This document shows, piece by piece, positions 17,320 to 27,124 of a stretch of 64,000 nt of DNA. The DNA comes from Streptomyces sp. Tue 6430. GTDB lineage: Bacteria > Actinomycetota > Actinomycetes > Streptomycetales > Streptomycetaceae. Within the stretch, counting starts at the first letter, position 1, and the number at the start of each line of letters is the position of its first letter. The position numbers were made by a program, and so were the translations under genes. The stretch is taken from contig JAKGSH010000005.1 of the NCBI GenBank assembly GCA_021568835.1, positions 1-64,000 on the forward strand, given 5' to 3'. The notes beneath the pieces are model-generated. The model was not told the DNA's origin. It was given only the letters and a program-made list of their open reading frames with translations, and did no database searches.

Positions 17320-19629
17320 TCAGCCGGTGCCGACGGCGGTCTCGTCGAGCGCGGCGAGGGCGGCGGCGGCTTCGACCTGCAGGGGGCTTCGCAGCGCGGC
17401 GAGGGCGTCGTGGGCGGTGCGCAGCGTCTCGCGGGCCTCCGGACGCCCCAGGGCGGCGAGCACCCGCCCCAGGTCGAGCCGGGCCTGCTCCGCCCAGGCC
17501 GCCATCTGCGCGGTGTCGAAGGCGGCGAGGGCCTGCCGCAGCGGTGCTTCGGCCTCGTCCCGGCGTCCCAGGGCCGCCAGGTCGTTGCCGATCTGCTGCC
17601 GGGCGACCGCGTGGTACACCGTGATCACCTGGTCCGTCCGGCCGGGGACCCCCGCGCGGCAGATTTGCTCGCTGCGGCGGTGGACGTCCAGCGCCTCGGC
17701 CGCCCGGCCGGTCAGGCGCAGCAGGGTGCCCAGGGTGTTGAGGATCGACAGTTCGGCCAGCCGGCTCTGCGGTGACTTCTGCGGGGCGAGGCAGCGGGCC
17801 CCCTCACGCAGGCGTTCCTGGGCCTCCTCCGTGCGGCCCAGCCGGTGCAGTGCGCCCGCGCCGTAGCCGAGTGCCCAGCCTTCCTGAAGCCCGTCCCCGC
17901 ACGCGCGGGCCGCCGCGAGTGCGGCGTCGGCGCTCGTCAGGGCGGCGTGCGGGTCGTGGACACAGTGGCTGTGGGCCCAGGCGAGGTAGTTGAGGTGCAC
18001 TGCCTCCTCCTGCCTGCTGCCCAGCAGACGGGCGGAGTCGGCCGAGAGCCGGAACACCTCCACCCACTGCTCCCAGTGCTGGTTGAGGTCGGAGAACCAG
18101 TGCATCGCCTCCGCCGTGTCCAGCACCTGCCGGTACCCGCCGGTGCCATGGGCCCTGCGCAGCGCGGCGAGCCACTGGCCCCGCTCGGTCTCCAGCCAGG
18201 CCCGTGCCTCCTCCCGGCCCGCGGGCGCCCCGTCCGGGTCCGGGTCGCCCTGCGGGGTGGCCCGTTCGTGGTCGACGTCGAAGTGCAGCGCGGCGACGGT
18301 GGCCCGGCGCAGCATCCAGGACGCGGTCCGGTCGAGGGCGGCGTCGCGGACCTCGGGGCCGTCCTCGGCCTCGACCTGCTCGACCGCGTACAACCTGAGC
18401 AGGTCGTGGAAGCGGTACCGCTCGGCGACGGCATCGCTCTGGAGCAGTCCGGCGTCGGTCAGTTCCTCGGCGCGGGCGACCGCCTCGTCGTAGGGCAGAT
18501 CGGCCAGGAGCGCCGCGGCCCGGGGGCTGAAGTCCGCACCGGCGGCCAGCGCGGCGCGCCGCAGCAAGGTCCGCGAGGCCGGCGGAAGCTGCCGGTAGGA
18601 GAGCGCGAAGGCGGCCCGCACCCGCAGGCTGCCGGCCTGGAGGCCGTCCAGCCGCCGGCCCTCGGCGGCGAGACGGGCGACGAGCTTGCCGAGGCGTTCG
18701 TGCGGCCGGCTCAGGAGCCGCTGGCCGGCGATCCGGACGGCCAGCGGCAGGTGTCCGCACAGGTCGGCGAGATCGCGTGCGGCCTGGGCCTCCGCCCGCA
18801 CCCGCTCCGGGCCGATGATGCGGGTCAGCAGTTCCACCGACTCCTCGCGTCGCAGCAGGGCCAGATCGGTGCGGTGCACGGACTCCAGACCCGCCAGGGT
18901 GTGGCGGCTGGTGACGAGGGTCAGGGACGGTCCGGCCCCCGGCAGCAGCGGGGCGACCTGGGATTCGTCGGCGGCGTTGTCCAGCAGCAGGAGCATGCGC
19001 CGCTCGCCGGCCAGGGAGCGCCACAGACCGGCACGGTCGTCGGTGCCGGCCGGTATCACCGCGTCGGCGACCCCCACCGCGCCGAGCAACCGGGCCAGCG
19101 CGTCCCGGGCGGTGACCGGTTCGGGGTCCATGCCGTGCAGGTCCAGGGCGAACCGCCCGTCGGGGAAGTGCGGGGCGAGGCAGTGCGCGGCACGCACCGC
19201 GAACGCGGTCTTGCCCAGACCCGGCTGCCCGGTGACCACGGTGGCCACCGGCCGGTCCGGACCGGCCTCCCGCACCAGGTCCAGCAGCCGGGCGAGGGCC
19301 GGTCCGCGGGCGGTGAAGTCCTGGATGTCGCGCGGCAGCGCCAAGGTGCCGGGGCCGGCCGGGCCGGTGGCCGGCCCGGGACGCGGCCTGCCGAGGGCGG
19401 CAGACTCCTCCAGCCCCGCCGCCTCGTCGCCGTCCAGTTCCAGCGCTTCGGCCAGCGCCTGCACCGTACGGCGCTGCGGCCCCCGGGTACGTCCGCGTTC
19501 CATGTCGGCCAGCGCCCTGACGCTCACCCCGGCCGCGTGGGAAAGCGCCTCCTGGCTCAGTCCGGCGCGGACCCGCAGAGCCCGCACCCGCTGCCCGAAG
19601 TCCCCTGGGGAAGGCGTGCCGTCGCGCAC
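17320..19629 (-). CDS. HTH-NB-ARC-TPR transcriptional regulator
   Basis: 769 residues, one of the longest intact frames here. Residues 9-65 form an XRE-type helix-turn-helix (FGQRVRALRVRAGLSQEAL). GQPGLGKT at 134-141 is Walker A and a MLLLLDNA block is Walker B of an NB-ARC ATPase, with TSRHTLAGL as the sensor region. The C-terminal ~350 residues are helical repeats of the TPR kind (ALGYGAGALHRLGRTEEAQE; ILNTLGTLLRLTGRAAEAL). Related proteins act as ATP-gated regulators of secondary metabolism or morphology in Streptomyces. Start is GTG at 19629. A perfect palindrome just upstream suggests autoregulation. Confidence 0.88.
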   Translation of the reverse strand: MRDGTPSPGDFGQRVRALRVRAGLSQEALSHAAGVSVRALADMERGRTRGPQRRTVQALAEALELDGDEAAGLEESAALGRPRPGPATGPAGPGTLALPRDIQDFTARGPALARLLDLVREAGPDRPVATVVTGQPGLGKTAFAVRAAHCLAPHFPDGRFALDLHGMDPEPVTARDALARLLGAVGVADAVIPAGTDDRAGLWRSLAGERRMLLLLDNAADESQVAPLLPGAGPSLTLVTSRHTLAGLESVHRTDLALLRREESVELLTRIIGPERVRAEAQAARDLADLCGHLPLAVRIAGQRLLSRPHERLGKLVARLAAEGRRLDGLQAGSLRVRAAFALSYRQLPPASRTLLRRAALAAGADFSPRAAALLADLPYDEAVARAEELTDAGLLQSDAVAERYRFHDLLRLYAVEQVEAEDGPEVRDAALDRTASWMLRRATVAALHFDVDHERATPQGDPDPDGAPAGREEARAWLETERGQWLAALRRAHGTGGYRQVLDTAEAMHWFSDLNQHWEQWVEVFRLSADSARLLGSRQEEAVHLNYLAWAHSHCVHDPHAALTSADAALAAARACGDGLQEGWALGYGAGALHRLGRTEEAQERLREGARCLAPQKSPQSRLAELSILNTLGTLLRLTGRAAEALDVHRRSEQICRAGVPGRTDQVITVYHAVARQQIGNDLAALGRRDEAEAPLRQALAAFDTAQMAAWAEQARLDLGRVLAALGRPEARETLRTAHDALAALRSPLQVEAAAALAALDETAVGTG

Positions 19630-19670
19630 CGTCGCTGTCTCCCGTCGTCCGGCCCGTCCGCACGCGAGCC

Positions 19671-19706
19671 CCCGGCAGAAGTATCGCCGCCGGTACTTCT
19701 GCCGGG
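19671..19706. promoter_or_regulatory. 13-bp inverted repeat upstream of the HTH-NB-ARC gene
   Basis: CCCGGCAGAAGTA at 19671-19683 pairs perfectly with 19694-19706 (10-nt spacer). It lies 42-77 bases before the regulator start and is a candidate operator for it or for the divergent lipoprotein gene. The remainder of 19630-19972 shows no gene. Confidence 0.55.
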
Positions 19707-19972
19707 AGAACCGCCTGGGCCGTGGAGACCGGAAGTGATCGACTGAAGGCCGACGCGGAACGCCCCTCCCGGCCCCGCGCGGTCAGGGCGCCCCGGCGCA
19801 CGGAACCGGCGGAGAACGAGTCCGCGCGGGCCGATCCGCGCGAGTCCGTCCGCACCCCGCCCTCCGGCCACCGGCCCGGCAAGGGCGACCGACCACCACG
19901 AAAAGCAAGCAGGACGACATCGGCCGACGGCACCGCGCCGCGGCCCCGAACCACCTCACGGGGGAACTCTCC

Positions 19973-20689
19973 ATGAACACCCAGCGCCACCGCTCCACGC
20001 TGCTCGCCGTCGCGGGCACGGCTCTCGCCCTGTCCCTCACCGCGTGCCAGAGCGACACGGACTCCGGGTCGACGTCCGCGCCGACCACTTCGGCCACGGT
20101 GGCCTCCTCCCCGGCGACCGCCGGTAAGGACACCGGCACGTCCGACGCGGCGGGGGCGGCCGACTCCGCGGACTCGGCCGGATCGAAGGGCTCCACCGGC
20201 ACCTCCGCGGGCTCCACCGGCGCCTCCGCCGGCACGACCGGCTCGACCGGCGAGCAGGTGACCGCCTCCGCTCCGGTCTGCACCGCGCGGGACGTCCGCG
20301 TCACCGCCGCCACGCAGGACGGTCCGCCCTACACCCACATCGTCCTGACGGCCCGGAACACCACCCGGCACTCCTGCCGGCTGGCGGGCTTCCCGCACAT
20401 CCAGTTCCTGGAGAGCCACAAAAAGGACGTCCCGTCCGTCGCCAAGAGCAAGCCGGCCGCGCCGGTCGTGCTCACGGCGGGGGCCCCGGCCTACGCCCTG
20501 GTGAAGCTGTCGGACGGCGGGGTCGACGAGGACAACGAACCCGTGTCGGCGTTCTCCGTCATGCTGGAGGGCGACTCCACGGTCATCGCCGTCACCGCGC
20601 CCGGCAGCGACGGCATCGCCGTCGATCCGGTGAAGGCCCTCACCGGCTACTGGACCCCCGAACTCCGCAACGGCGCCGACGACTTCTGA
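19973..20689 (+). CDS. DUF4232 lipoprotein
   Basis: 238 residues. A signal peptide ends in the lipobox LTAC (Cys 25), so the protein is anchored outside the membrane. A Ser/Thr/Ala/Gly-rich linker (26-100) leads to a DUF4232 domain: CTARDVRVTAATQDG, HIVLTARNTTRHSCRLAGFP (paired Cys), and a C-terminal VTAPGSDGIAVDP. The family is widespread in Streptomyces with no known activity. ATG at 19973 follows GGGGGAAC. Divergent from the HTH-NB-ARC regulator. Confidence 0.88.
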   Translation: MNTQRHRSTLLAVAGTALALSLTACQSDTDSGSTSAPTTSATVASSPATAGKDTGTSDAAGAADSADSAGSKGSTGTSAGSTGASAGTTGSTGEQVTASAPVCTARDVRVTAATQDGPPYTHIVLTARNTTRHSCRLAGFPHIQFLESHKKDVPSVAKSKPAAPVVLTAGAPAYALVKLSDGGVDEDNEPVSAFSVMLEGDSTVIAVTAPGSDGIAVDPVKALTGYWTPELRNGADDF

Positions 20690-20851
20690 GTCCTGTACCA
20701 GGTGACGACGGCCGCCTCGGGTGAGACGGTCGCACCGGCCTCGGCGCCACGTCCGGGCCCACGCCGGTGCGACCGCGACACCTGCGGCGGCCCGGCACCG
20801 TCACCGACCTCGAGCACCGGACCGTGGACACTGCCCGCGACCGGTTCCCGG

Positions 20852-20892
20852 GGATGCCCCGGCGAACGCTCCGGCCGTTCGCCGGGGCATCC
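20852..20892 (+). terminator. Strong hairpin in a gene-free stretch
   Basis: A perfect 17-bp stem (20852-20868 with 20876-20892), 7-nt loop CTCCGGC, about 160 bases after the DUF4232 stop. No T-run, as is common in actinobacterial terminators. The rest of 20690-21241 contains no supportable gene. Confidence 0.55.
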
Positions 20893-21241
20893 ACGACGGA
20901 GGGACCGCGGCCGGTGCTCCTGGCCTGTGCGCCGCTCGCGCGACCGGCCCCGCGCCGCCTCGTGCGGCCGTGACCCGGCCCGACGGCAGTTCCTGCGTGT
21001 CCGGTCGCCCCCACCGCCGCGTACACCGTGCTCGAGCCGGCCGGAGCCGCCCACCCCTCTTCAGCCACGCTGCCCGGCGACGTCCGCAGAGCGGACATCG
21101 CCGTTGGCGGGCGCGGGAACGGAGGCACGGACGAGGAGTTCTTCGTCCCGAAGCGACCCGGGCGGTCGGCCAGGGGCCGGTGCGCCCCTCACCCCGTGCG
21201 ACGGTCCGCAGGCTTCCGCCCTTCTTCCCCGCACCTGCCGC

Positions 21242-21456
21242 TCACGACCGTGTGGCAGTGCCGCACCCCGCGTCGCCGGCCTCCCGCATGCGCGTTTCCA
21301 TCGACGTGCTCCGGTCGTACGGGTCGACCTCGGGGCCGTCTCCCGGGCGCGAGACCGCCCGCTCCGCGCCGAACTCCGGGGTGAGGTAGCCGGTGAAGGT
21401 GTCGCAGCCGCCGTCGGTGGTGTCCACCTTGTAGGAGACGAGGGAGGGGGTGCTGC
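21242..21456 (-). pseudogene. Possible coding remnant of unknown origin
   Basis: Directly after the reductase stop, the minus strand reads on in another frame as LVSYKVDTTDGGCDTFTGYL, then TPEFGAERAVSRPGDGPEVD and PYDRSTSMETRMREAGDAG. Its composition is protein-like, with acidic residues and few Arg runs, unlike the shadow frames. There is no start, and I do not recognise the family. It may be the tail of a truncated gene. Confidence 0.2.
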
Positions 21457-22023
21457 TCAGCGCCTCGTCTCGTACCTGGTCAGGACCACGCCGCCGGGAA
21501 ACGTCCGCGTCTCCACCAGGTTCAGGTTCACCCAGCTGTCCAGCGCGGTGAAGAACGGCGTGCCGCCGCCCACCAGGACCGGATGGGCGGCGATCGCGTA
21601 CTCGTCGATCAGCCCGGCGCGCATGGCCGCCCCGGCGAGCGTCGCGCCGCCGATGTTCATCGGGCCGCCGTCCTCGGCCTTGAGCCGGCTGATCTCGGCG
21701 ATCGCGTCACCGGTGACCAGGCGGGTGTTCCAGTCGACCTTGTCGATGGTCGAGGAGAACACCACCTTCGGCGTGTCCCGCCAGTTCCGCGCGAACTCGA
21801 TCTCCGCCGGGGTGGCGTCGGGCTGCCGGTCGCCGGTCGGCCAGTAGGAGCTCATCGTCTGCCACAGCTTGCGCCCGTACAGCGACAGGCCACTCGCCCG
21901 CTCGTGGTCGAGCCACCACTGGAACAGCTCGTGGCTCGGCGGTCCGCTCCAGCCGATGTCGTCGCCGGCCGCGGCGATGTAGCCGTCCAGAGTCAGGTTC
22001 ATGCCGTAGATCAGTTTCCGCAT
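21457..22023 (-). CDS. RibD/dihydrofolate-reductase-like protein
   Basis: 188 residues of the RibD C-terminal-domain family (NADPH-dependent reductases resembling DHFR). Seen: MRKLIYGMNLTLDGYIA, LYGRKLWQTM, VFSSTIDKVDWNTRLV, MNIGGATLAGAAMRAGLIDE and PVLVGGGTPFF, all standard family landmarks. ATG at 22023 follows GGAAGG. In Streptomyces such single-domain copies are common and of unknown substrate. Frame intact. Confidence 0.87.
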   Translation of the reverse strand: MRKLIYGMNLTLDGYIAAAGDDIGWSGPPSHELFQWWLDHERASGLSLYGRKLWQTMSSYWPTGDRQPDATPAEIEFARNWRDTPKVVFSSTIDKVDWNTRLVTGDAIAEISRLKAEDGGPMNIGGATLAGAAMRAGLIDEYAIAAHPVLVGGGTPFFTALDSWVNLNLVETRTFPGGVVLTRYETRR

Positions 22024-22325
22024 GGCCCGGCCTTCCGTCCGTGGGTGTCCGGCGTATGGACCGGAGCGGCGCGGGAAACTCATCGGTGCGCGGTCCGGGC
22101 TCGCCGGTAGTCCTCGTGCTCGGGGCTCAGCGTGGTGCACTCGGCCGACACGGGCAAGCCGCCTGATCTCGACCTCGCTCTCGCCCTCACCCTCGCCCTC
22201 GCCCTCGCGAGGAAATGCCACGGGTCCGAGACTGATCACGGGTGACGAGGCCGTGGGACGGCCGAGAACGCCCAGGTCACGCAGGATCGGCAGGTCACGA
22301 GCGGCGATCCCCCACCCTGCTGCCG

Positions 22326-23757
22326 CTACTCCGTCAAAGGGACCCAGGCACGCTCACCCGCGTCGTTCGTGCCGTACCAGTAGTGCGGCATTCCCTCGAT
22401 GCCGCTGGTGTGGAACGGGCGGCCGTGGTCGTCGATGCGGATGGTGCCGGTGCGGCCCTCGGAGGACCAGTCGAGTTCGAGGTACCAGCGGGCGTCGTAG
22501 GCCTGTGTCGTCGCCTCGACCAGCAGCACCTCCGGGTCCTCGGCGGAGACGCGGTAGGGGAAGTGCACGGCGGGGACGGTCTGTCCGATGCCGGCGCCGT
22601 CCTTCGGGCGGGCGAGGGGGCGGTCGGCGTCGAGGTCCACGGTGAAACGGCGGGGCGTGAGGTCGCTGCCGCAGCCCTGGCCCATGGCGTACGCCCTCCC
22701 GGCGGCCGGGTTGCCGCGACCGGCGACGCGCACGTGGAGCGCTTCGAGGACCACGGCCGTGGAGGACCGCCCCTGCACCGAGATCTGCACCATCGTGTGC
22801 CGCCCGTGCACCGCGCCCTGCGTCGCCGCCCATGCCCCGGCGTCCTGTTCCACCGGCGGCGGAGGCACCTGTGCGGGCGGCTTGTCGATGACGTAGTCGT
22901 GGTCGCAGCCCTTGTCCCAGACCAGAGAGTCCGTGGTCCAGGCGAGGGGCACGCCGGTGGCCGGCTTCGCAGCGGAGGCGGGACCGCTGCCGGCGGTGGA
23001 CGGGGTGGGGGTTTCCTGCCGAGGGCCGGAGGACGTGAAGCTTCGGGAAGAGGAGGGGGAGGGAGGAGTGGCGGCCGACGGGCCCGCCGAGCGGTGGGGT
23101 GTGCCGGAAGCGGTCGGCCGCGGGCCCGCTGTGCGGGAGGCATCCGCCTCGGAGGAGCGGCCGTCCGGCAGGGCGGACGTGCTCAGCACCGTGACGAGCA
23201 GCGCGCAGGCGACGGCGGTGGACGCCAGGACCCGTCGGCGGCGGTACCAGGGGCGGGGAGCGCGGGAGGGGATGGGGTGGGGGTGAGGGAGGGAACGAGG
23301 GAGGAGGAGTGAGGGGGCTGGTCCGGTCGGAACCGTTCCCGGGTGGCTCCGCGGAGCGGCTCTCCCCGACGGATGCCCCGTCCGCGTTCGGCTCCGGCCC
23401 CGGCTTCGTGTCCGGCTCCGTGTTCGGTTCCGGCCCTGGCTCCGTGTCCGGTTCCGATGCCGAAGCCGGCGTCGGAACCGCCGTCTCCGCCAAGTCGGCC
23501 GTACGCACCCCCTGTCGAGCCGCCACCGCCGACAACCACAGTCGGTGCAGCTCGAGCCGCTCCTCCCGCGTCGCCTCGCAGAAGGCCGCGAGCCGTTCCA
23601 CCGGCGCGAAGTCCTGCGGCACCGCCTCGCCCGTGCAGTACCGGTGCAGCGTGGAGGTGTTCATGCTGACGCGGCGGGCCAGCGAGCCGTAACTCCGGTC
23701 CGTGCGGTCCTTCAGCCTGCGCAGCAGCGCCGCGAACTCCTCGACGTCGTCCCGCAT
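22326..23757 (-). CDS. Helix-turn-helix membrane protein with extracytoplasmic domain (frameshifted as given)
   Basis: About 475 residues. N-terminal XRE-like domain: FAALLRRLKDRTDRSYGSLA then STLHRYCTGEAVP. A repetitive Glu/Pro/Thr linker (DTEPGPEPNTEPD) leads to a Pro-rich stretch and, after one lost base near 23250, a membrane helix VLASTAVACALLVTVL. The outer domain contains KGCDHDYVIDKPPAQVPPPP, a block with HTMVQISVQG, and WYLELDWSSEGRTGTIRIDD. This layout recurs in Streptomyces as transcriptional-regulator-like proteins of unknown role. Start ATG 23757 with GGAGGG nine bases upstream. Confidence 0.75.
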
Positions 23758-24021
23758 CGGCACCGTCCCTCCGTCGTCCACCTGCGATCCCGTATCCCAG
23801 GCACTCGTATCCCTGCACGTCAGATGGGCTGGGACGGTTCCACCCTCACCGAAGGGCGACAGTCGTTGTGCCGGGCTCCGGTGACCGCCGATGCTCTTGG
23901 TGTCGCACCGAGCACGGTTGCGGGACCAACCCGTGTTGCCCCTGCCGGCCGGCGGCGTCCGCAGCGGATCACGATGCGACGCCGCAGGCTCAGCCGATCC
24001 ACTCGATTCTTGGAGGTTTTG

Positions 24022-24399
24022 ATGGAGTCCGTCGTCCGGAAGGCGGCAGGCCTAGCGGGCGTGGGCATGATCGTCGCAGCCATGTCCGTGGCAGGCGCGT
24101 CGGCAGCCCACGCGGAGTCCCCCACCCAGGGGTGCCCGTATCCCTACGTCTGCTTCTACGTGGACGAGCACGCCTATGAGGCGGGCACGCCGATCGCGAA
24201 GTACCGCGATGTCACCAGTTCCTACCAAACGGTCAGGGCTCGTCCGCACTACTACGTCGTGAACACCCGGAACGACGACGTGGCGTATCTACGGCTCCAG
24301 GACGGAACCTCGATCTGCCTGCGGCCGAACAGCCAAACCGTGTTCGCGAACGCCTACAGCGTCACCGGAATAAAGATCTCCAGCAGTTCCACCTGCTGA
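24022..24399 (+). CDS. Secreted peptidase-inhibitor I36-type protein
   Basis: 125 residues: signal peptide (GVGMIVAAMSVAGASAAHA) then a small Cys-containing domain CPYPYVCFYVDEHAYEAG with a C-terminal STC. The domain resembles the beta/gamma-crystallin-like I36 family, which includes the Streptomyces metalloprotease inhibitor SMPI. The ATG at 24022 follows TGGAGG. The family call rests on length, signal and Cys/Tyr pattern. Inhibitory activity is not shown. Confidence 0.65.
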   Translation: MESVVRKAAGLAGVGMIVAAMSVAGASAAHAESPTQGCPYPYVCFYVDEHAYEAGTPIAKYRDVTSSYQTVRARPHYYVVNTRNDDVAYLRLQDGTSICLRPNSQTVFANAYSVTGIKISSSSTC

Positions 24400-24475
24400 A
24401 TCCACTCGAACGGTCGGCGCCCCTGCACAGTTCAGCAGGGAGGGACCGCCCACTGTTGCCGGTGTGGCGGCAACG

Positions 24476-24506
24476 GTCGTCGTGGACGCCCGGCGTCCAC
24501 GACGAC
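24476..24506. terminator. Perfect hairpin after the I36-type gene
   Basis: GTCGTCGTGGACG at 24476-24488 pairs with 24494-24506 across a 5-nt loop, 77 bases after the stop. It is the probable terminator. Between it and the next gene (24507-24830) I see no gene. Confidence 0.65.
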
Positions 24507-24829
24507 CCGGGTGTCGCACAGGCCGGGGCACAACGACCGCCCGACGGCAGTACGGCGACGACACCCTCCCGCACCTGCGTACCGGGACGCCTCTGTGCCC
24601 GAACGCCCGAGGTACGGCGTCCGGTACCTCACAGCACCCGCGCGGCGTCCCACAGCACCCGCTGCGCCCGCCGTCACACGACGGCCCCGGGGTGAAGACA
24701 CCGGCCGGCTCCTGTCCGGTCGGGCACGCCGGCCGCCTTGTCCTCGAATCGGACGTGGACGAGGTGGCGGCACCTCGGCAGGTGCCTTCGGCACGAAAGC
24801 CGGGACCGGCCGAGAGCACCCGCACACGG

Positions 24830-24872
<43 letters not shown>

Positions 24873-24885
24873 AAGGAAGACACAC

Positions 24886-25409
24886 ATGAACAGGAAGTTC
24901 CCCGCACACCGCCGTCCGGGCCGCCGCGCGGCCTTCGCCGCCGGCCTCGTCCTGGCTGTCGGACTCGGTGCGTCGACACAGGTGTCGGCGCAGGCGTCCG
25001 TCCCGCCCCCGCGAAGACGTCCACCGCCGCACCGCAGTCGGTCAGCGGCACGCCCGGTCAAGCGGTGACCCGGGTCGGCGACTTCTACGGCGCGTACGTC
25101 GACGCGAAGGGCGACTACACGGACCCCGACGTCACGCTGGCCACGGCGCTCCGCCGGCACTACCTGACGCCCGACTTCGCCGAGCGGCTGGCGGCCTGGG
25201 AGAACGAGAACCAGGTGGACGGCGTCCTGCGTGCCCAGAACGTCCCGGCGCGGTGGACGGTGACCGACAACGGCACCGTGGGCAACGGCCATGAGGTCGT
25301 CGTCACCCTGACCTTCGGCAGCGGGGAGACGACGCGGAGGACCAAGCTCTTCGTGCTGGTGGAGCGGTACGACCACATCGTCGACATCGCCACCACGAGC
25401 GCCCGCTGA
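24886..25409 (+). CDS. Small secreted protein of unknown function (frameshifted as given)
   Basis: About 175 residues after one restored base near 25008. Signal peptide with twin-Arg-like start (RRPGRRAAFAAGLVLAVGLG) ending around VSAQA. The mature part reads VGDFYGAYVDAKGDYTDPDV, HYLTPDFAERLAAWENENQV, and VVVTLTFGSGETTRRTKLFV. The FY-x-x-Y start recalls DUF3828-like secreted domains, but I cannot assign it. ATG at 24886 follows AAAAGGAAG, downstream of the AACCAG repeat. Confidence 0.7.
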
Positions 25410-25417
25410 CGGCGCGG

Positions 25418-25467
25418 CCGCTCCGCCCGCCCTCTCCCGGCCGGGGCGGGCAGGGCGGGCGGAGCGG
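25418..25467 (+). terminator. Hairpin terminator
   Basis: CCGCTCCGCCCGCCC at 25418-25432 pairs perfectly with 25453-25467 (20-nt loop), beginning nine bases after the secreted-protein stop. Confidence 0.65.
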
Positions 25468-25591
25468 CACGGGGGCGGCGGCCCCACCCTCCACGGTCGA
25501 TTGGGCTGTTTGCAGCAACAGGAGGCGGCGTCTGCATCCGCGGCCGGTGAGGCTTGACCCGCACCGCCGTCGCCCACCTCCAGGAGCCCCG

Positions 25592-26831
25592 ATGCCTCTG
25601 CGTCCCGCACGGCCTCTTCGTGCCGTCCTACGACCACGTCCGGGGGCCCGGCCGGGATCCCGCCCGGGATCCGTGTTCGTCATCGCGGCCGCCTCTTTGG
25701 CGGTACTGGTGCCGGCCGCCGCGGGCGCCGCTGCCGGGACGGCGGGCGACCGCACCCCGCAGCGGCCGGTGGACGACCGCGCGCTGCAACGCCAGATCGA
25801 CCGGTTCGTGGACGAGCCGGGTGGTCCGCCCGCGATCGTCGCCGTGCTGCGCGACGGCCGGCAGACCCGCGTCCTGCGGGCCGGCGTCGCCGACCTGGCA
25901 ACGGGCCGCCCGCCGCGGGCGAGCGACCACATGCGGATCGCGAGCACGGCCAAGGCCTTCAGCGGAGCGGTGGCACTGTCCCTCGTCGACCGCGGCGCAC
26001 TGGACCTGGACGACACCTTGCGCGAGCGCCTTCCGCAACTCCCGGACGCGTGGGGCCCGGTGACGCTGCGGCAACTGCTGAACCACACCAGCGGCCTGCC
26101 GGACTACTCGCGCGACCCCGAGTTCATCGCGGTGGTCGCGGCCGACCCGCGCCACCGCTTCGACCCCGCCACCTGCTCGACCACGTGGCCGACGAGCCCC
26201 TGCGGTTCAGCCCGGGCAGCCGCTACGAGTACTCCAACTCCGACAACATCGCCGTCGCGCTGATGGCGGAAGCGGTCACCGGCACCCGTACGAACAACTC
26301 CTGCGGCGACTCGTGTACGGGCCGCTGGAACTGCGCGACACCAGCCTTCCGCAGGGCTACCGCATGCCCGAGCCCTACCTGCACGGGTACGACGTGAGTG
26401 ACCCCGCGTCTCCGGAGGACGTCAGCGAGCTCGTCAGCGCCTCCGGGGCGTGGGCGTCCGGGGGCATCGTCTCCACTCCGCTCGACATGACCCGCTTCGT
26501 CCGCGGCTACGTCTCGGGCGCGCTCTACGGCAAGGGCGTCGTACGGGAGCAGCGCCGGTGGATCGCGGGTGCGTCCGAACCCGCCGGTCCGGGGCGCAAC
26601 GCCGCGGGACCGGGCGTCTTCCGCTACACGACACGGTGTGGCGTCGTGCTGGGCCACACCGGCAACTTCCCGGGCTACACACAGCTGGTGGCCGCCACGT
26701 CCGACGGCCGGCGCTCACTGACGTTCTCGGTCACGAGCCAGATCAACAGGGCCGGCGATCCCGCGCGGCTCGAGCGGCTGCGCGCCGTCCAGGAGGACTT
26801 CGTCTGCGCGCTGCTGCGCGACGGGCGGTGA
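25592..26831 (+). CDS. Secreted serine hydrolase of the beta-lactamase/D-Ala-D-Ala carboxypeptidase family (frameshifted as given)
   Basis: About 413 residues with bases missing near 26175 and 26283. Signal-type hydrophobic segment SVFVIAAASLAVLVPAA. Catalytic motifs in order: RIASTAKAFS (S-x-x-K), YEYSNSDN (Y-x-N), and GHTGNFPGY (H-T-G box). Between them lie LRQLLNHTSGLPDYS and ASGAWASGGIVSTPLDMTRF. All are typical of class C-like serine hydrolases such as R61-type carboxypeptidases and esterases. ATG at 25592 follows CCAGGAG. Probably cell-wall or ester directed; substrate unknown. Confidence 0.88.
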
Positions 26832-26894
26832 GCGCGCGGTCGTCACCCCCGGACCCCCGGCCGGGTCCCCGCCGGGCGGAAGCCCGAAAGGGAG

Positions 26895-26932
26895 CCGGCA
26901 CACCGCCCACCGGACACGACCCGGTGTGCCGG
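26895..26932 (+). terminator. Hairpin after the serine hydrolase
   Basis: CCGGCACACCG at 26895-26905 pairs with 26922-26932 across 16 nt, 63 bases after the stop. The gap up to 27124 has no gene. Confidence 0.45.
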
Positions 26933-27124
26933 GTCAGGAGTTCTGTCCAGATGCGCAGGACTGTGGAGCGACGCGTGCCGGGCGGCCGGAGGCCGGGTTG
27001 ATCCGCAGTGGGAGCGGCGTCGAGCGTCACGCCGAATTCGGGTGGCTGCTCGTCGAGCCGGCGGCGCCCTCGGCGTGTCTTTCGCGGACGGTCCCGTGAC
27101 GGCGGGGACCGGGACGCGTGAGCG

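Noticed and set aside
17845-19746. A 633-aa plus-strand frame opposite the HTH-NB-ARC gene
   Set aside because: No domain resemblance; the minus strand holds HTH, Walker and TPR motifs.
20702-21847. A 381-aa plus-strand open frame
   Set aside because: Composition of a random GC-rich frame, includes a hairpin stem and antisense to the RibD-like gene.
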